Origin: Lycocorax pyrrhopterus obiensis
Taxonomy: Eukaryota; Chordata; Aves; Passeriformes; Paradisaeidae
DNA: 64,000 bases
Direction of reading: 5' to 3'
Assembly: GCA_014706295.1 (NCBI GenBank)
Contig: JACSVZ010000002.1
Coordinates: 50,060,717-50,124,716 of the forward strand
Made by a program: the position numbers and the translations under genes. Each line of letters opens with the position of its first letter. Position 1 is the stretch's first letter. Of this stretch, positions 12,620 through 24,600 are shown in pieces. A model generated the notes under the pieces. That model searched no databases. It was not told where the DNA came from and was given only the letters and a program-made list of their open reading frames with translations.

Positions 12620-15600
12620 TGCAGTGATTTTTGTCTTTAAATGCTAGAAAGCTTCCTCAGAGTATTTCAACCTTTTAATATTTCAGATGTTTCATTACCA
12701 AAACCAGAGAGCATGTCTGCTCACTTTTGACTTGAAAGCAAAGACTGCTTGTAGCATATTGGAAGTTGCTTTTCTTTCTTTTTTTTTTTTTTTTCTGGCT
12801 AATGCCTTAAATACCAGAGGTTTACCTTATCTTTCCTATGATACTTGTAATTATAAAAAAGATTTTAAAAAATAATTGTCTGTGATGCAAGCAATTGCTG
12901 GCACTTTGTTTTCCACAAACAAATGTTTATTCAAAGATTAAATATTCTTTTTCAAATTAATCTGTATCCCCCATCTGAAAATAAAAGTGCTGTTAATGAG
13001 TTACTGGTAATAAACTGTTAAAAACTAGATTACAGGGAAATTAGAATCTTAAAAATCTTCAAATGTTGCTTCCCATATTGCACGATGTGTAAGTGCTACA
13101 GTACAGAAAGTGAGGAGTAAAATAAGAAGTGAATAGAAGAGATGATGATATTGGGAATGAATGAAATTTTAATTGTTTTATTACTAACTTTGCATTCAGG
13201 TGGATGTTATTTTAATCTATTACCCAAAATTTTACTTCTGGCTTTTAGTATAGATGCTGAACTCCCGCTGTATAGGCTAAATTAGGAAATACGGGTATGA
13301 TTTTCCTAAAAGTCTGATCCTCTATGATTTTTGACCTTCTGAACTTACATCTCATACAATTCATTAATCCAAAATTGTTTTAAAGAAGATGGTGGAATGA
13401 GAGAGAAATGTGGTGACTTCCGCCTGCCTATATGAAACTGCTTACATAAAATGTCAATTGCAGTGGATTGTGGCAGTTGTCTGGGACTTCTGTTTGAAGC
13501 AAGTTGTAAGGTCAGGATGCACCCAGGAGCTCTGCCTCAGCCTCCTCACCTTACTTGAGGCAAAGTACCTTCAAAACACTAGTTAGTCATGTCAGAAAAG
13601 CAGGTTTATTCAGAATAAGCTGCAAAGGCATGTTCTTCTGTGAGGATTTAGGTAATGGTGCTGACCTCTATATTACTGTTGAGCCCCTGAGCTAATAACT
13701 GGGGTAAATATACAGTATGAGGCATCTCTTTTCTCTCTGCTTTTAGGTTTAAAATTAGAGGAATTATTTTTTCTAAAGCTGAGATACTGACTCAGCTTGT
13801 AATTTGACTGTTGATTAAATACTCAACTATTTCATCAAATCCAAACTTTCACCGTCAGATATTCAACCAATGAATACGCATTGTTTGCTTCCAATGTTTT
13901 CTTCCACCAGTCTTTTTCTTTTCCCTGGTCTCTCTGGCTGCATTTTACTCTTCCAAAACAGGCCAAAGGATGGGCTCACAATTAAACTTGAGTAGACTGA
14001 AAGATTTGTGCTTCTGTAGCTACTTGCTTTTCCAGTGAAAAGGAAATGAAGACAAAACCTAGAGGAAAAGACATGGGATTTTTCTTCTTTTATAAATTAT
14101 GGGAGACTCTACATTCCAACAGCGGAAATGGAGTCCAGCCGCTTGGAAGCATCAACACTTTTTTAATTTGTAACTTAATTCTTGAAACATCTGGGACTGG
14201 AGGAGGCTTAAGAGTTGGACACCTGTTTTTCTTGTTACTGCAGACACCACTTCACATAATGTCTTTCTTAAATAAAGCTTTTTGGGTAGCTCCCACTGTT
14301 CTTGTTTGATGGCTGATTTATAAGATCAGCCCTGTGATTAAAACCTCAAACTGACCACCTTAAATGTTTCTGTGACCAAGTCTGGAATGCCTGAACTTGA
14401 AGAGTGCCTGTTGGTAACTGAAGGATTACTGCTTTGTGATAAAGAAGTAGTTTTATAAAATGTAAAGGATAAGATAATTCTGGTTTTTTTTATCATTCTC
14501 TATTTAAAGTATTTATCTAAGATATGCTGAGAAAGTTGAAGAGGAGAAAAGAACAGAAGATTATTCTTTTTCCTCTCTTTTATTGTTGACTTTTTCATCC
14601 GATACATGAGACTTACTGGATTTTTTTACTTCTTTTCAGTCGGCCTCTATCTTCTAAATGGTCCGCAGCCAGCCCAGCAAGTCTTGCAGGCAGAGGTAAG
14701 GTGGTTCAGTGCACAGTTGTTGTTTGTCATGGTCTTTGAATTAAAAGTTCTAAATGCAGCTTAAAATTTTACTATCTCAGCACTTACCCTATTTCCAAGA
14801 TAAGTAATGGTATGTGTCACTACAAACTGTACCTGGAGCTAAGATTGCCTCACACTCACTTCACATTTTATGTAGTTTCACTTGTTTCAAGTATAAGACA
14901 TAATTCAATATTAATTGATCATCTGTGCTGGAGTTTTGTCATGGAACAGTCACTTTCAAAGAAACAAAACATTGTTCTTCGGTCTTCTCATGATTAGGCT
15001 TATGACAATTGGAAATTAAAGACTCACTGTCTCTTTCATCTGTTCCCATGTAGCTGTTCGTCTTTCTAAATAAATAAATAAAGAACAACCAAACCACGTA
15101 TTTGTAATTCAAAGAGTTTAATTATGAGTTTAGTTTTCAGAATTTAATAAGTTCAGTGTCTTTTCCCACAGTGTTTTAGTAACTCTTGGAGAATAAATCA
15201 TTGAGCTGCTTTTTACAAATGGACTGTAATTGAGAGTGCTTGTTTTCTGGATACTGAAACTGATAAGGGGAGTCGAGTTTAGAACACCTAAAACAGTGGT
15301 TAAAATTAATGGAAGTGAATAGTTAAAATACAGTAAATAATAGAGAGTATGAAAATACTGAAGATTCGACCCTAAAGCATGTCAGAGTATGCATTCAGCT
15401 TACCTGTCTGTGGCTTTACCTTAGCTGAAATGTGGGAGCATTTTCTTCCTTCAGTTTCTCAATGAATTATGTGAATTTTCTTACATTTGTGAAGCATTGA
15501 ATAAGGTAATAAATCACACAAAGGTTCAGAATTATGTCATTTGTACTAGGGTGAGAACACATGGTTTGGATTAAAAAATGCGAAAATTTCATGCTCAATG

Positions 15601-18600
15601 AAGATAAATACTACTGTAAAACAAACTGTCCTTTATAAGCAGTTCATTGCAAGACCAGGTCTAGTTTGCTTTTTGATCTCAGTAATACTTGGTTTAATAA
15701 TAACTTGACTTAAGCTTTTTTACATAGTTTTCTGTGCTTTCTGCAAGCATGCTGCGGTAGTAGTAGATGTTAACCTTTTAAATATAATTCATTTTATTCA
15801 ATATCAACTAATTTCTTTTTTTTTTTTCCTCTTTGGGTAGTTTCGGGCAGCAGCAAGGGCGTTCCAAGCCCGGGCACCCTGCAGAGGTCTCGCAGTGACA
15901 TCGACGTGAACGCTGCCGCAGGTGCGAAGGCCCGCCATGCTGCTGGACAGACAGCTGGAGCCGGGCGCCTGTCGGCAGCCGGGCTGCCCCCGGGCTCCTA
16001 CGCCTCCCTAGGTAAGGGAAGCACCTTTGCACTGCTCTGAGATATTCCCGTGATTCTCTTGATCAGAAAGTTACGGTACGATACTCCTGTGTGTGAAAAG
16101 CGGTCGTCGTTTTTAGTAGCACTGGAGTATGGCACTAGAGCAGGTCTTCAGAAGTAAGTCACTAACTTTCCTAGGTGCTTTATTTTGCTTGTGCTGGAAG
16201 AATGCCAATGCAAAGATTATGTCCATACTATGCTCTTTAAATGTCTTAATCTGGAATTAATACTAAGTGTTGGAAGGAGTTGTACCTTTACTTAACATCA
16301 TGTGGTGATCATGACCTTTTTTTGTTTGTAAAAGTAATAGAGAAATGAGTGTGAGGGCTCTTCATTTTCCATTATTCTCAGCTCTTCAGGTATTTTACAA
16401 CAGTGCTAAAGAGATACCTTGGCAGTAAGAGGTGGCTTCTTCATGAAATACAGAAGTGTTTTATGCAATAGCTTACAACATTGAGTTCATTAATTTCTTC
16501 CTGAGGGCATTGATGGAACTATGCATGTGTTTTGTCTAGCTGGCAGTCTCCACTGATACTTGCTGTTGGACATAGAAAGTGCTACAAGTGATAAGAGTGA
16601 AGGAAAGTATTTGATAGTGGTGATGGTGGTGTAGGTGCTTGATCATCCATTGAGTGGGAATGGTAAAGGACTATGAACATGTTTTTGTTCTAAATTTTCA
16701 GATTATCCATGCTGTAGGGATAGCAGTGGGGGAAGAGGTTCAGTGTTCACAAAACTGTTTTTTTCTTCTCAGCTTCTGTGCCAGCTAGATCACCAAGGAG
16801 AGACATGTTGTATTGTCAGAATGACCGTAGATGATCACAAGAGACAAAGAAACTATGTAGTTCTTCTGATTTGCATTGTGTTTGGGTAGATGTTAGCATA
16901 CATGTAGGCTGTGGTTTGCAAAGGTTTTGGTTGTGCTTTTTAAAATCAAAACTTAAGTTAAAAGCTATCTAAAATGAGTTGATTCTTTTTGTCATCAGGA
17001 CCTGCTTGAAATGCTGTGAACAGCATTGATTTTAGCGTTAATGAGTGTGAGCAATCCCGACTAAAAGGAATACTTGGTACTTGGAATAGCAGTTTCAGAT
17101 GTGGGCTCCCTCTGGTGCCTACAGAGGGGGCAGCAGAACCTGCTGGGTCGCAGGTGGACACTGACATGAGGCTTCTTGGTGGAGGGGATACGCTGGTGGG
17201 TCTCCAGGGAAGTTGTGGATACCCCATCCATGACAGTATTCAAGACTAGGCTGGATCAGGCTTGGAGCAAACCTCTCCCGTGGAAGGTGTCCCTGCCCAC
17301 AGTAGGGGGGTTGGAACTAGGTGATCTTTAAGGTCCCTTCCAACCCAAACCATTCTATGATTCTTGAACTGTCTGTTCCTCCTAACTTAATGCCTAAAAG
17401 CCTGAAATACATGGGATGATTATTTTCCAAGATCAGAGTACTGACTGCTGTGTTTTGATGTGCAACAGAACGTATTTTGAACTTCAGACAAAGCTGTCCT
17501 TCAGAGAAGTAAAAGTGCCACAGAGCATGGTGACAGAAGGAAAAGTCAAATGGAAAGCAAAGAGAGAGATCCTGCTCTGTTAATGTCTTCTTTATGCTGC
17601 TCAAATGAAGGGACTATGTTGTCTTAAGACTTTCACAGAAAATTAGCTCTCGATTGGAGTATTGGTTTGCTTTTAGAACATTTAAAGCAATATCTGATTC
17701 ATGCCAAGAATTTTGTAAGCAAGGGTTGAGAAGGGCACAGAGGTTTCCAGTGAAGTAAACAGTGGTGGGTTTATGCAGGAAAATAACAGAAATAGCTTAT
17801 TCTCTTTGTTATTTATTGATTGGGTGAGTGTGGATGGGGGAGAGGAGTAATCAGCGATGTCCAGGTCCTATTTGTTTGAAGGATTTGAGTTGCTGGAAAG
17901 CTTTACCTTGCTAGCAGATGCAATCACATGTGGAGAACAGTATGATGGTCATTTGAAATGGCAAAATAATGTAATAACCGGCAATGTATAGTAAAAGTCA
18001 AATCCTAGTGCAGACAGTGAAAGGGCAGTGGTAGCCAAGGAGATCAAGGTTTGCTTACAATCACACAAAAGCAGTACTGCTTGATTGAGCCTGGCTCAAT
18101 CTCCTAACAGGTTCTTAACTGAGGCAAGGTAATTTGGATGATACGTACCATGTAGACAGTGTGACTGTTGTTTGTTGTGGATTAGCTTCAAAATATTGTT
18201 TACTCTTAGTTTTCAAAAGGTAGCCTTAAAATGAATGGAGTGCGAATCCAAGCAAGTGCCATGTTTCAGAAAATGGGCTGGTTTGTAAAGTTCTTCCCTC
18301 TGTTCATTTGAAGGGGTTTATTTATAGTAGCCCAAATCTGGAAAGTTAAGTGACAGAGCTGTCAAGCTAATGCTGCTGACCATGGTACAAAAAGGCCCAG
18401 GCAATGTTATTGTATTTCCATAATGCTTTCCACTTCCTTTAGGTGTTGCAGTCAGTACCAAAAAAAATGACATTGTCTCCTAGAGCTTGAATTTATTTTC
18501 AGCCTGGCTTGCAGAGAAACATCCACCTTTTGCTTACACAGCTATCAAATTTAAAGCCTCAGAAGGCCAGAAGCTTATAAGCGTAGTAATACATAATTGT

Positions 18601-21600
18601 GTTCACCCATCTCTTCCCTTTTCATTATTAATAGAAGAACTCTTGCTTATTTATGGTTTTTAAAAGACTATTCTAGAAGCAGGAGGATACTATCTAGTTA
18701 TTTTAAATGTTGACTATCTTTGACATCCTTAAGTATTAATGTCCTTGTTGAGGAAGCTTGAGCTGTAATTATATATGTCTCATGCTAAATATTTTAATTT
18801 TGATTGTTACTGTCAGAATATTTATGCACTATGTTCCAGCTGAACTGGTAAATATTTAATGCTTTTAAACCAGAGTGAAACTTTCTCTCATTTGTCCCCT
18901 GCCTTAATTGTGCTGTTTTTTCCCCTCCTGTCCCTTACCCCAGAGGGGGCTTCATGTTCAGTAGTGAATTTCATAAGAAATATAATTATGTTTTTTAGTA
19001 ATGATACACATATGTACTGATGCTTCAGTAACTGTTTACACCAAGAATGAAACCATTTATAAATGTTTTACTGTAAGGGTTTTCTAAAATCTGGGAAATA
19101 CAGAGAATCAATATCCTTGTGCAGGGTACTTGTACCCTGTTTTGTAATTTTGTACCTTGGGCTGAGCAAAACCAACTTTGCTTAAGGTAGCTTATACATG
19201 CATTAATTAGATAAACATGTCTGCTGTATTTAATATTAATGCATTTTCCTCAATTAATGTTTTATGACTCTGCTGTGAACACCTTTATTCTAACACACTA
19301 AGTTTTCCATGTTTCTTTGCCTGCTTTTCCAACAAAGAGGATACTTCTGACAAGATGGATGGTAAGAAATTATTTAGTCTGTCCTCTAATTCTATTAAAT
19401 ATCTAATAAAGTGTCTTTTATGTAAAGTATTGATGTTTGATATATTTGTGTGTTCATTAACAAATTACTGTGCTGTTTTCATTAACTCCTGTGTAATCTT
19501 GACGTCTTATTATGTGTGTGATTGCTGTGTTTGTCAATTTTGGGAATGTTTGGTCTGTATCAGCAACAGAAACGTTATCAGAAATCTGGCATTACCCCTC
19601 TTTTTTAAAAGAAGCTCTGCTAATTACAGAGCAATTTTGTAATCATTGCATGCTGCTTTTTAACTAGTTAAATATGTGCTTTTTGAATTAGTCTAGTTCC
19701 AGTGTATTCCATGGTTTTATAGTTTTCCGAGTCAATTTTTTCGACTTGGCAGAACAGCAGTGGGAGAGCAGAAGATGCTTGACCACATAATTAAGTATAA
19801 AAAATAGCAAAACAAAAAAAAAAACTTCTCTATCGAAATCTAGCCTTGCTACGTAATTTTAAGTGCCTGTAAATTCTGTAGTACAATGTAATTCTGTTAA
19901 AGAATCATTTGTGAAGATGACCTACCTGTTAAAATAGCTTACGAAGTATTCCACCTAAGTTTTAGCACTTGCTTTTCCTTAATTCACTCTGTTAAAAACA
20001 CGTGGAGGGACTGCAAAGCAGTTGAGCATCAGGCTTCTCATAGCAATTGTCTGTTTCAGGTGTGTGCAAATAATGCTTCACATATAATAAAGTGACAGTC
20101 CCAGCCTGCTGCCTGGTGATTCTAGTTCTAGAATATTGCTTGGGAGCACTTAACAAGCACTTAACAAGTTTGCTGCTTACTTAATATTTTGTGTCATGTA
20201 TTTATTAACTATGCAAGTTTGGAAAATGAGTAGTTTATTGGAAGCACATGTATCTCATAGAAATTAAAAGAGTGAGAAGGTAGATCTCTAAACCAGAATC
20301 CTGAATCAGTTTAAAACACAGATGCTTCTTCAAAGGATTTGAGCTGGTTTTGAACACTGAAGATGTCAAGACTAGTTTATTAAAATGAGTAGGGTTTGTA
20401 CAGGATAGTAGAGTCTGTATCACTTATTTCCATATGACGTTTCCTTAGGCTACAAGTAGTAGGCTTTATTTATAGCTATTTGTGCTAAATCTTGAACCTT
20501 GGACACTGTCACCAGAAATAAAGGTTCTTAGGGCCAGGTAGGCTTTTTCTTTTGTTCTAACGAGAAGTCAGAACTTATGATATGTTGCACATTTGTGTTT
20601 AAAAACAGCAAGGGAAATGCTGCACAGTTGATCAGAGTAACAGGTTGGGTTTTGTTCTAGAGGCTATCTCTAGATACGATGTGCAAGATGGAATGAACTA
20701 AGCTGTGTTCATTCCATCTTGCACATCATATCTAGAGATAGCCTCCAGCTGCAGTTGTATGATATAGCTGTTCTGATCTCACCACCACCAGGAGGAACTA
20801 ATCTTTTTTCCTTTTACCACTAACCTTGTCCACATGTTTTTTATCTCTTCTTTTGCTAGCACCTTGTGATAATCCATTATCAATTACTGTAGGTGAACAA
20901 ACTCCATAAAACTGATTTCATAAAAGTGACTAATATTCTGCTATTTAGCTTTTGGAGCTGCCAGTGAGCCTTTAACCATCCAGACCAGGTGGTAGCGTAA
21001 GGCTGAGAGGAAAGAGAAACAGAAGCACTCATTTTAGGAGCAGCTGTCTTTTAGCCTGGCTTAGGTGTTGCATAGAATCTGCCTTCCAAGATCCAGCTCT
21101 GCAAGAGTGTTGGATTTGAGGGGTAGCTCAGGGTTTGGGGGTTGGGTTTTTTATTTGGTTTTGGTTTTTTTTAAACTGGCAAATTTGATTGGAAAACTTT
21201 GAGGCTCTCCTACATACCTATTACTGTAACTGATTTTTGTGAAGAAGCATTGAAATTTACACTGAACTAATTTTTTAGAGAGAGTTTTTAAAAATAACAT
21301 GAGAAAACTTTCCCAGCAAATCTGGCAAGTTCAGGCTAGACAAAGACACTAACAGATGTTTTCATTATTGTAGTTCTCTTGTAAAGCAGAAATGGTAGAG
21401 AGTGGAAATAAAAATGGAGGTAGCCTTTGATTTTTTTGGGGGCATTTAACATTTTTATCATTATTGGTATGTATTTTATTCCATAATAAGATTTGTCTCA
21501 AAGGAGCTTAGAGGAAGGACTGCCGATTAGGCAGCTTCCCATCAGTTCCTAGGTACTGATGGGAAAAAGGCTTGTCTGACTCTCACGTTGTCAAAAATCA

Positions 21601-24600
21601 AGCCTTGTTAAGCTCACCATATTTGTTCAAGTGTAATGTGATTTCAGCAAGCTCATATTCCTTCCACATCTCTGAGCAAGACTTGATCTTGTGCATGTGT
21701 ATCTTCAGAGTAATCACGGGCTTAATTCAGAGAAATCCTCCTTGCTGGCAGTTCCTATCAAATTAGCACTGTCCAGTGTGGGAAACACTGTGTTTTTCTC
21801 TGAGGTTATGTATAATAGTATGTTTCGTATTTCCAGGAGAGCTTGCATTACAGTATTTTTAATGTCTGTTTTTATCTGTATATGTAATTTTGTTGACTGG
21901 TCTCATAGATGTAAATTTTTTCTATTGAATTTTTTGTGGTTTTGTAACAAGTTTGGAAGGCAGTGCTGTGCCTTGTGTTCTTTAAAATTGCTATCAGTGT
22001 CATATGGATATTTTCTTGATAATTTTACTTCAGTTCGATTACAGAGTTGCAACATAAAAACTTGAGCTCTCTGGACTTGATAAAATTTGTCAAGATTCCC
22101 AAGATTAATCTCAAAAGGAATTTGAAAGACATAGTATTGTTTGGAATATCATGTATTTTATTATTTTTTCTGTTTAGGAACAGCTTCTGAAGATGGTAAG
22201 AAACTACTTTGTTAGACTAGCTAATATTTTCAGCTTCATATTTTCATTGATACAAATAAAGCTTTAACAGTAGAACATGGTGTTTCTGGGGCTTTGTGGA
22301 GGTTCATAACAGACATGGGCTTATGGGCTAACAGCTTATGCATCTAATACCTGGTTGTCATTTACTATTTTTAAATTCTTTTGCTTTTATTTTAATTCTC
22401 AGTTACTCATCTGCAGTCTTAAGTATCATTGCTTAATGTTTCTACTATAAATATATAGGGGCTTTATAATTTTGTGTTGATTTTTTTAAAGCAAATCTTG
22501 TCACAGAATATTTCATCAAATGTGTTCATGCTCTGGGAAGCAGGTGCTACTATTACTCATCTCTGTGAGACTTGGAAGCTAATTTTCAATCTGTTATTAA
22601 CATTTAAACCTGTCATTAGTGAATGGATGTAGAGACTCCAAATGAGTTAACAGTTCATTTACCTCACAGACACAAACTGGTTTATTTTACGTTGATGAAA
22701 CCGAAACAGGTTCCAGGTGATATTTTAACATAGTATTGAAATAGTGGCACTCTGTATTCCTAGGTTTTGGGCCAAATTCTGAATGCAGTTACATGCCTTG
22801 CGGTCTCACAGCACTCAGTGGGAAAACATTGCCATTGCACGGGGATAACTAGTAGAGTTTGGACTAGTTGATCTCACCATTCTTGCTAAGTCTGTTGTTT
22901 TCTAATAGTTTAGTGAATAACCTCCTTTATCCTGATTCTCTTCTTATAGACTCTCATCTATGGCTATTCCCTCTTCTTGGATGAATAATATTAACTTGGT
23001 TGGTCTCCAAATTCTGCTGTGGAAAGCCTAAAGAGGCTAGAACTAAATAACAGTCTGTGTACCTAATTCTTTTAGGTCAAATATTGACTCAGCATGTCTA
23101 GAAGATATTTTAATTATGCTGTGTTTGAAAGTGTTGAGCTTGTTGAGCTAGATCCACCCTGTACAGACTTTCTGGGGTTTGTTCTTGCAGCATAGAAGAG
23201 TTGTGGTTAGAATGAGTTTGGTTTCGATTTCATTTTACTGTTGTTTGAGAGGTTGGCTTAGGAAATGCAGTGTACAACTCCACTATTTTCTTTGATGAAT
23301 GGTCTTTCAGTTAGCTGTAATTCATCCACCTGGGGTCTTCTTTTCTTTTGTAAATTCTTTGTATATGCTGGATTTTATGAGGAACGTGGCTAACAATGCA
23401 GAAAGGTTTAACCAAACCCAAGAGAATTTGTCGTTTGCCATTTGGCGTTCTAGAGAAAAGTGAATCTCTTGTCTTATTTGTAGATACTTAGTTTGATTTG
23501 TCTCTTGCTTGACTTTTCTATCTATTGGGGAGAGTAGTATTTCTTTATATCCTGTAGTCGTGAGAAGTATTTAAGTGTATTTAGTTTTTGGAAAATGCTC
23601 TAAAAGGTTTGGGAAATGCTGTAGAAGTCTGTACGACTGTGGCCAGGAGAAGAGTAGAATCCTCAGTAATAAAAAGCTAGTATTTAGATTTCTAAAAAGA
23701 GGAGTGAAGTTAGGAAGAAAGCTCAGAATCGTATTCTGTAGGTTTATGACAGCAAAAGTGGACTTACAAGTAATCATGAGAAGACCTGATACAGCAACAT
23801 TAGTATTTGCATTGCATTGTATTGAATAAACTTCCCCTTTTTTAAGTGTAATCAACACATGCATGGTGGAAGGAAGAAGTAGCTAGCCAGTCCAGGGTGT
23901 TTAAGGGATAATGTGCAAATTGTTTGCTGAAACATGGAGCATCAGAGGAGAAGTATTTTGCTTCCTAGCTATTAAATTCCTCAAGGTGTTCAAATTTCTA
24001 CTAATTATCCCAAGCGAATTTTCGCCAATTGAGTTACATTGCGCTTCTTCTATCTGCAGAAAATACTAGTAAATACTACTGATGCTCTGCTTCCTCTCTG
24101 ACTGTGAAAAACTGATTTGATGCCATTTTTCTTCTCTAGGTCGTATACGATCGAAGCTCTCAACCCCTTCTGTTGGTATTGGAAATTCTAAAACGGATTC
24201 CAGAGGACGGAGTAGAACCAAAGTGGTGTCACAATCTCAGCGTATGTATTTTCTGTTTATCAGCTATACCTGATAAGGAGGCCAAATGCTTAAGCATATT
24301 TTCGTTGACCAATGGCTACAGTCAAAGTTAATTTAAAAAAAAGGCTACATACTGAGTTGTTGTTCTGTGCCTTAGGTTCATCATCGCCAGACCAAAATGA
24401 AGGTATTTTTTTCAGTGTTTTGGGTCAGTGGTATTTGCATGCTTTTCTGATTCATGTTGTTTTTCTCTGGACAAAATGCTAGGTTCGGTCTTAGTTTGCC
24501 AGCTAAATTAGATAATGTAGCCAGAAGTGAAATCTCTCCTTAAATTCTGTCTTCAATTATAACTTCTCAACATTCTTTTCCCCCCTTTTCTGACCTCCCC

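Larger units (their letters stand above)
19362..22177 (+). other. CLASP1 intron between two microexons (contains long hairpin)
   Basis: 2816 nt. Contains an 11-bp tandem duplication at 20145-20166 and the near-perfect 39-bp inverted repeat at 20660-20745. No further exon seen. Confidence 0.85.

Noticed and set aside
17016..17249. 77-codon + and 89-codon - open stretches
   Set aside because: Overlap each other and the CR1 3' end; explained by the repeat.
21691..22065. 124-codon + open stretch ([10 protein letters not shown]...)
   Set aside because: Cys/Phe-rich translation typical of T-rich intron, no homologue recognised, no splice link to CLASP1.
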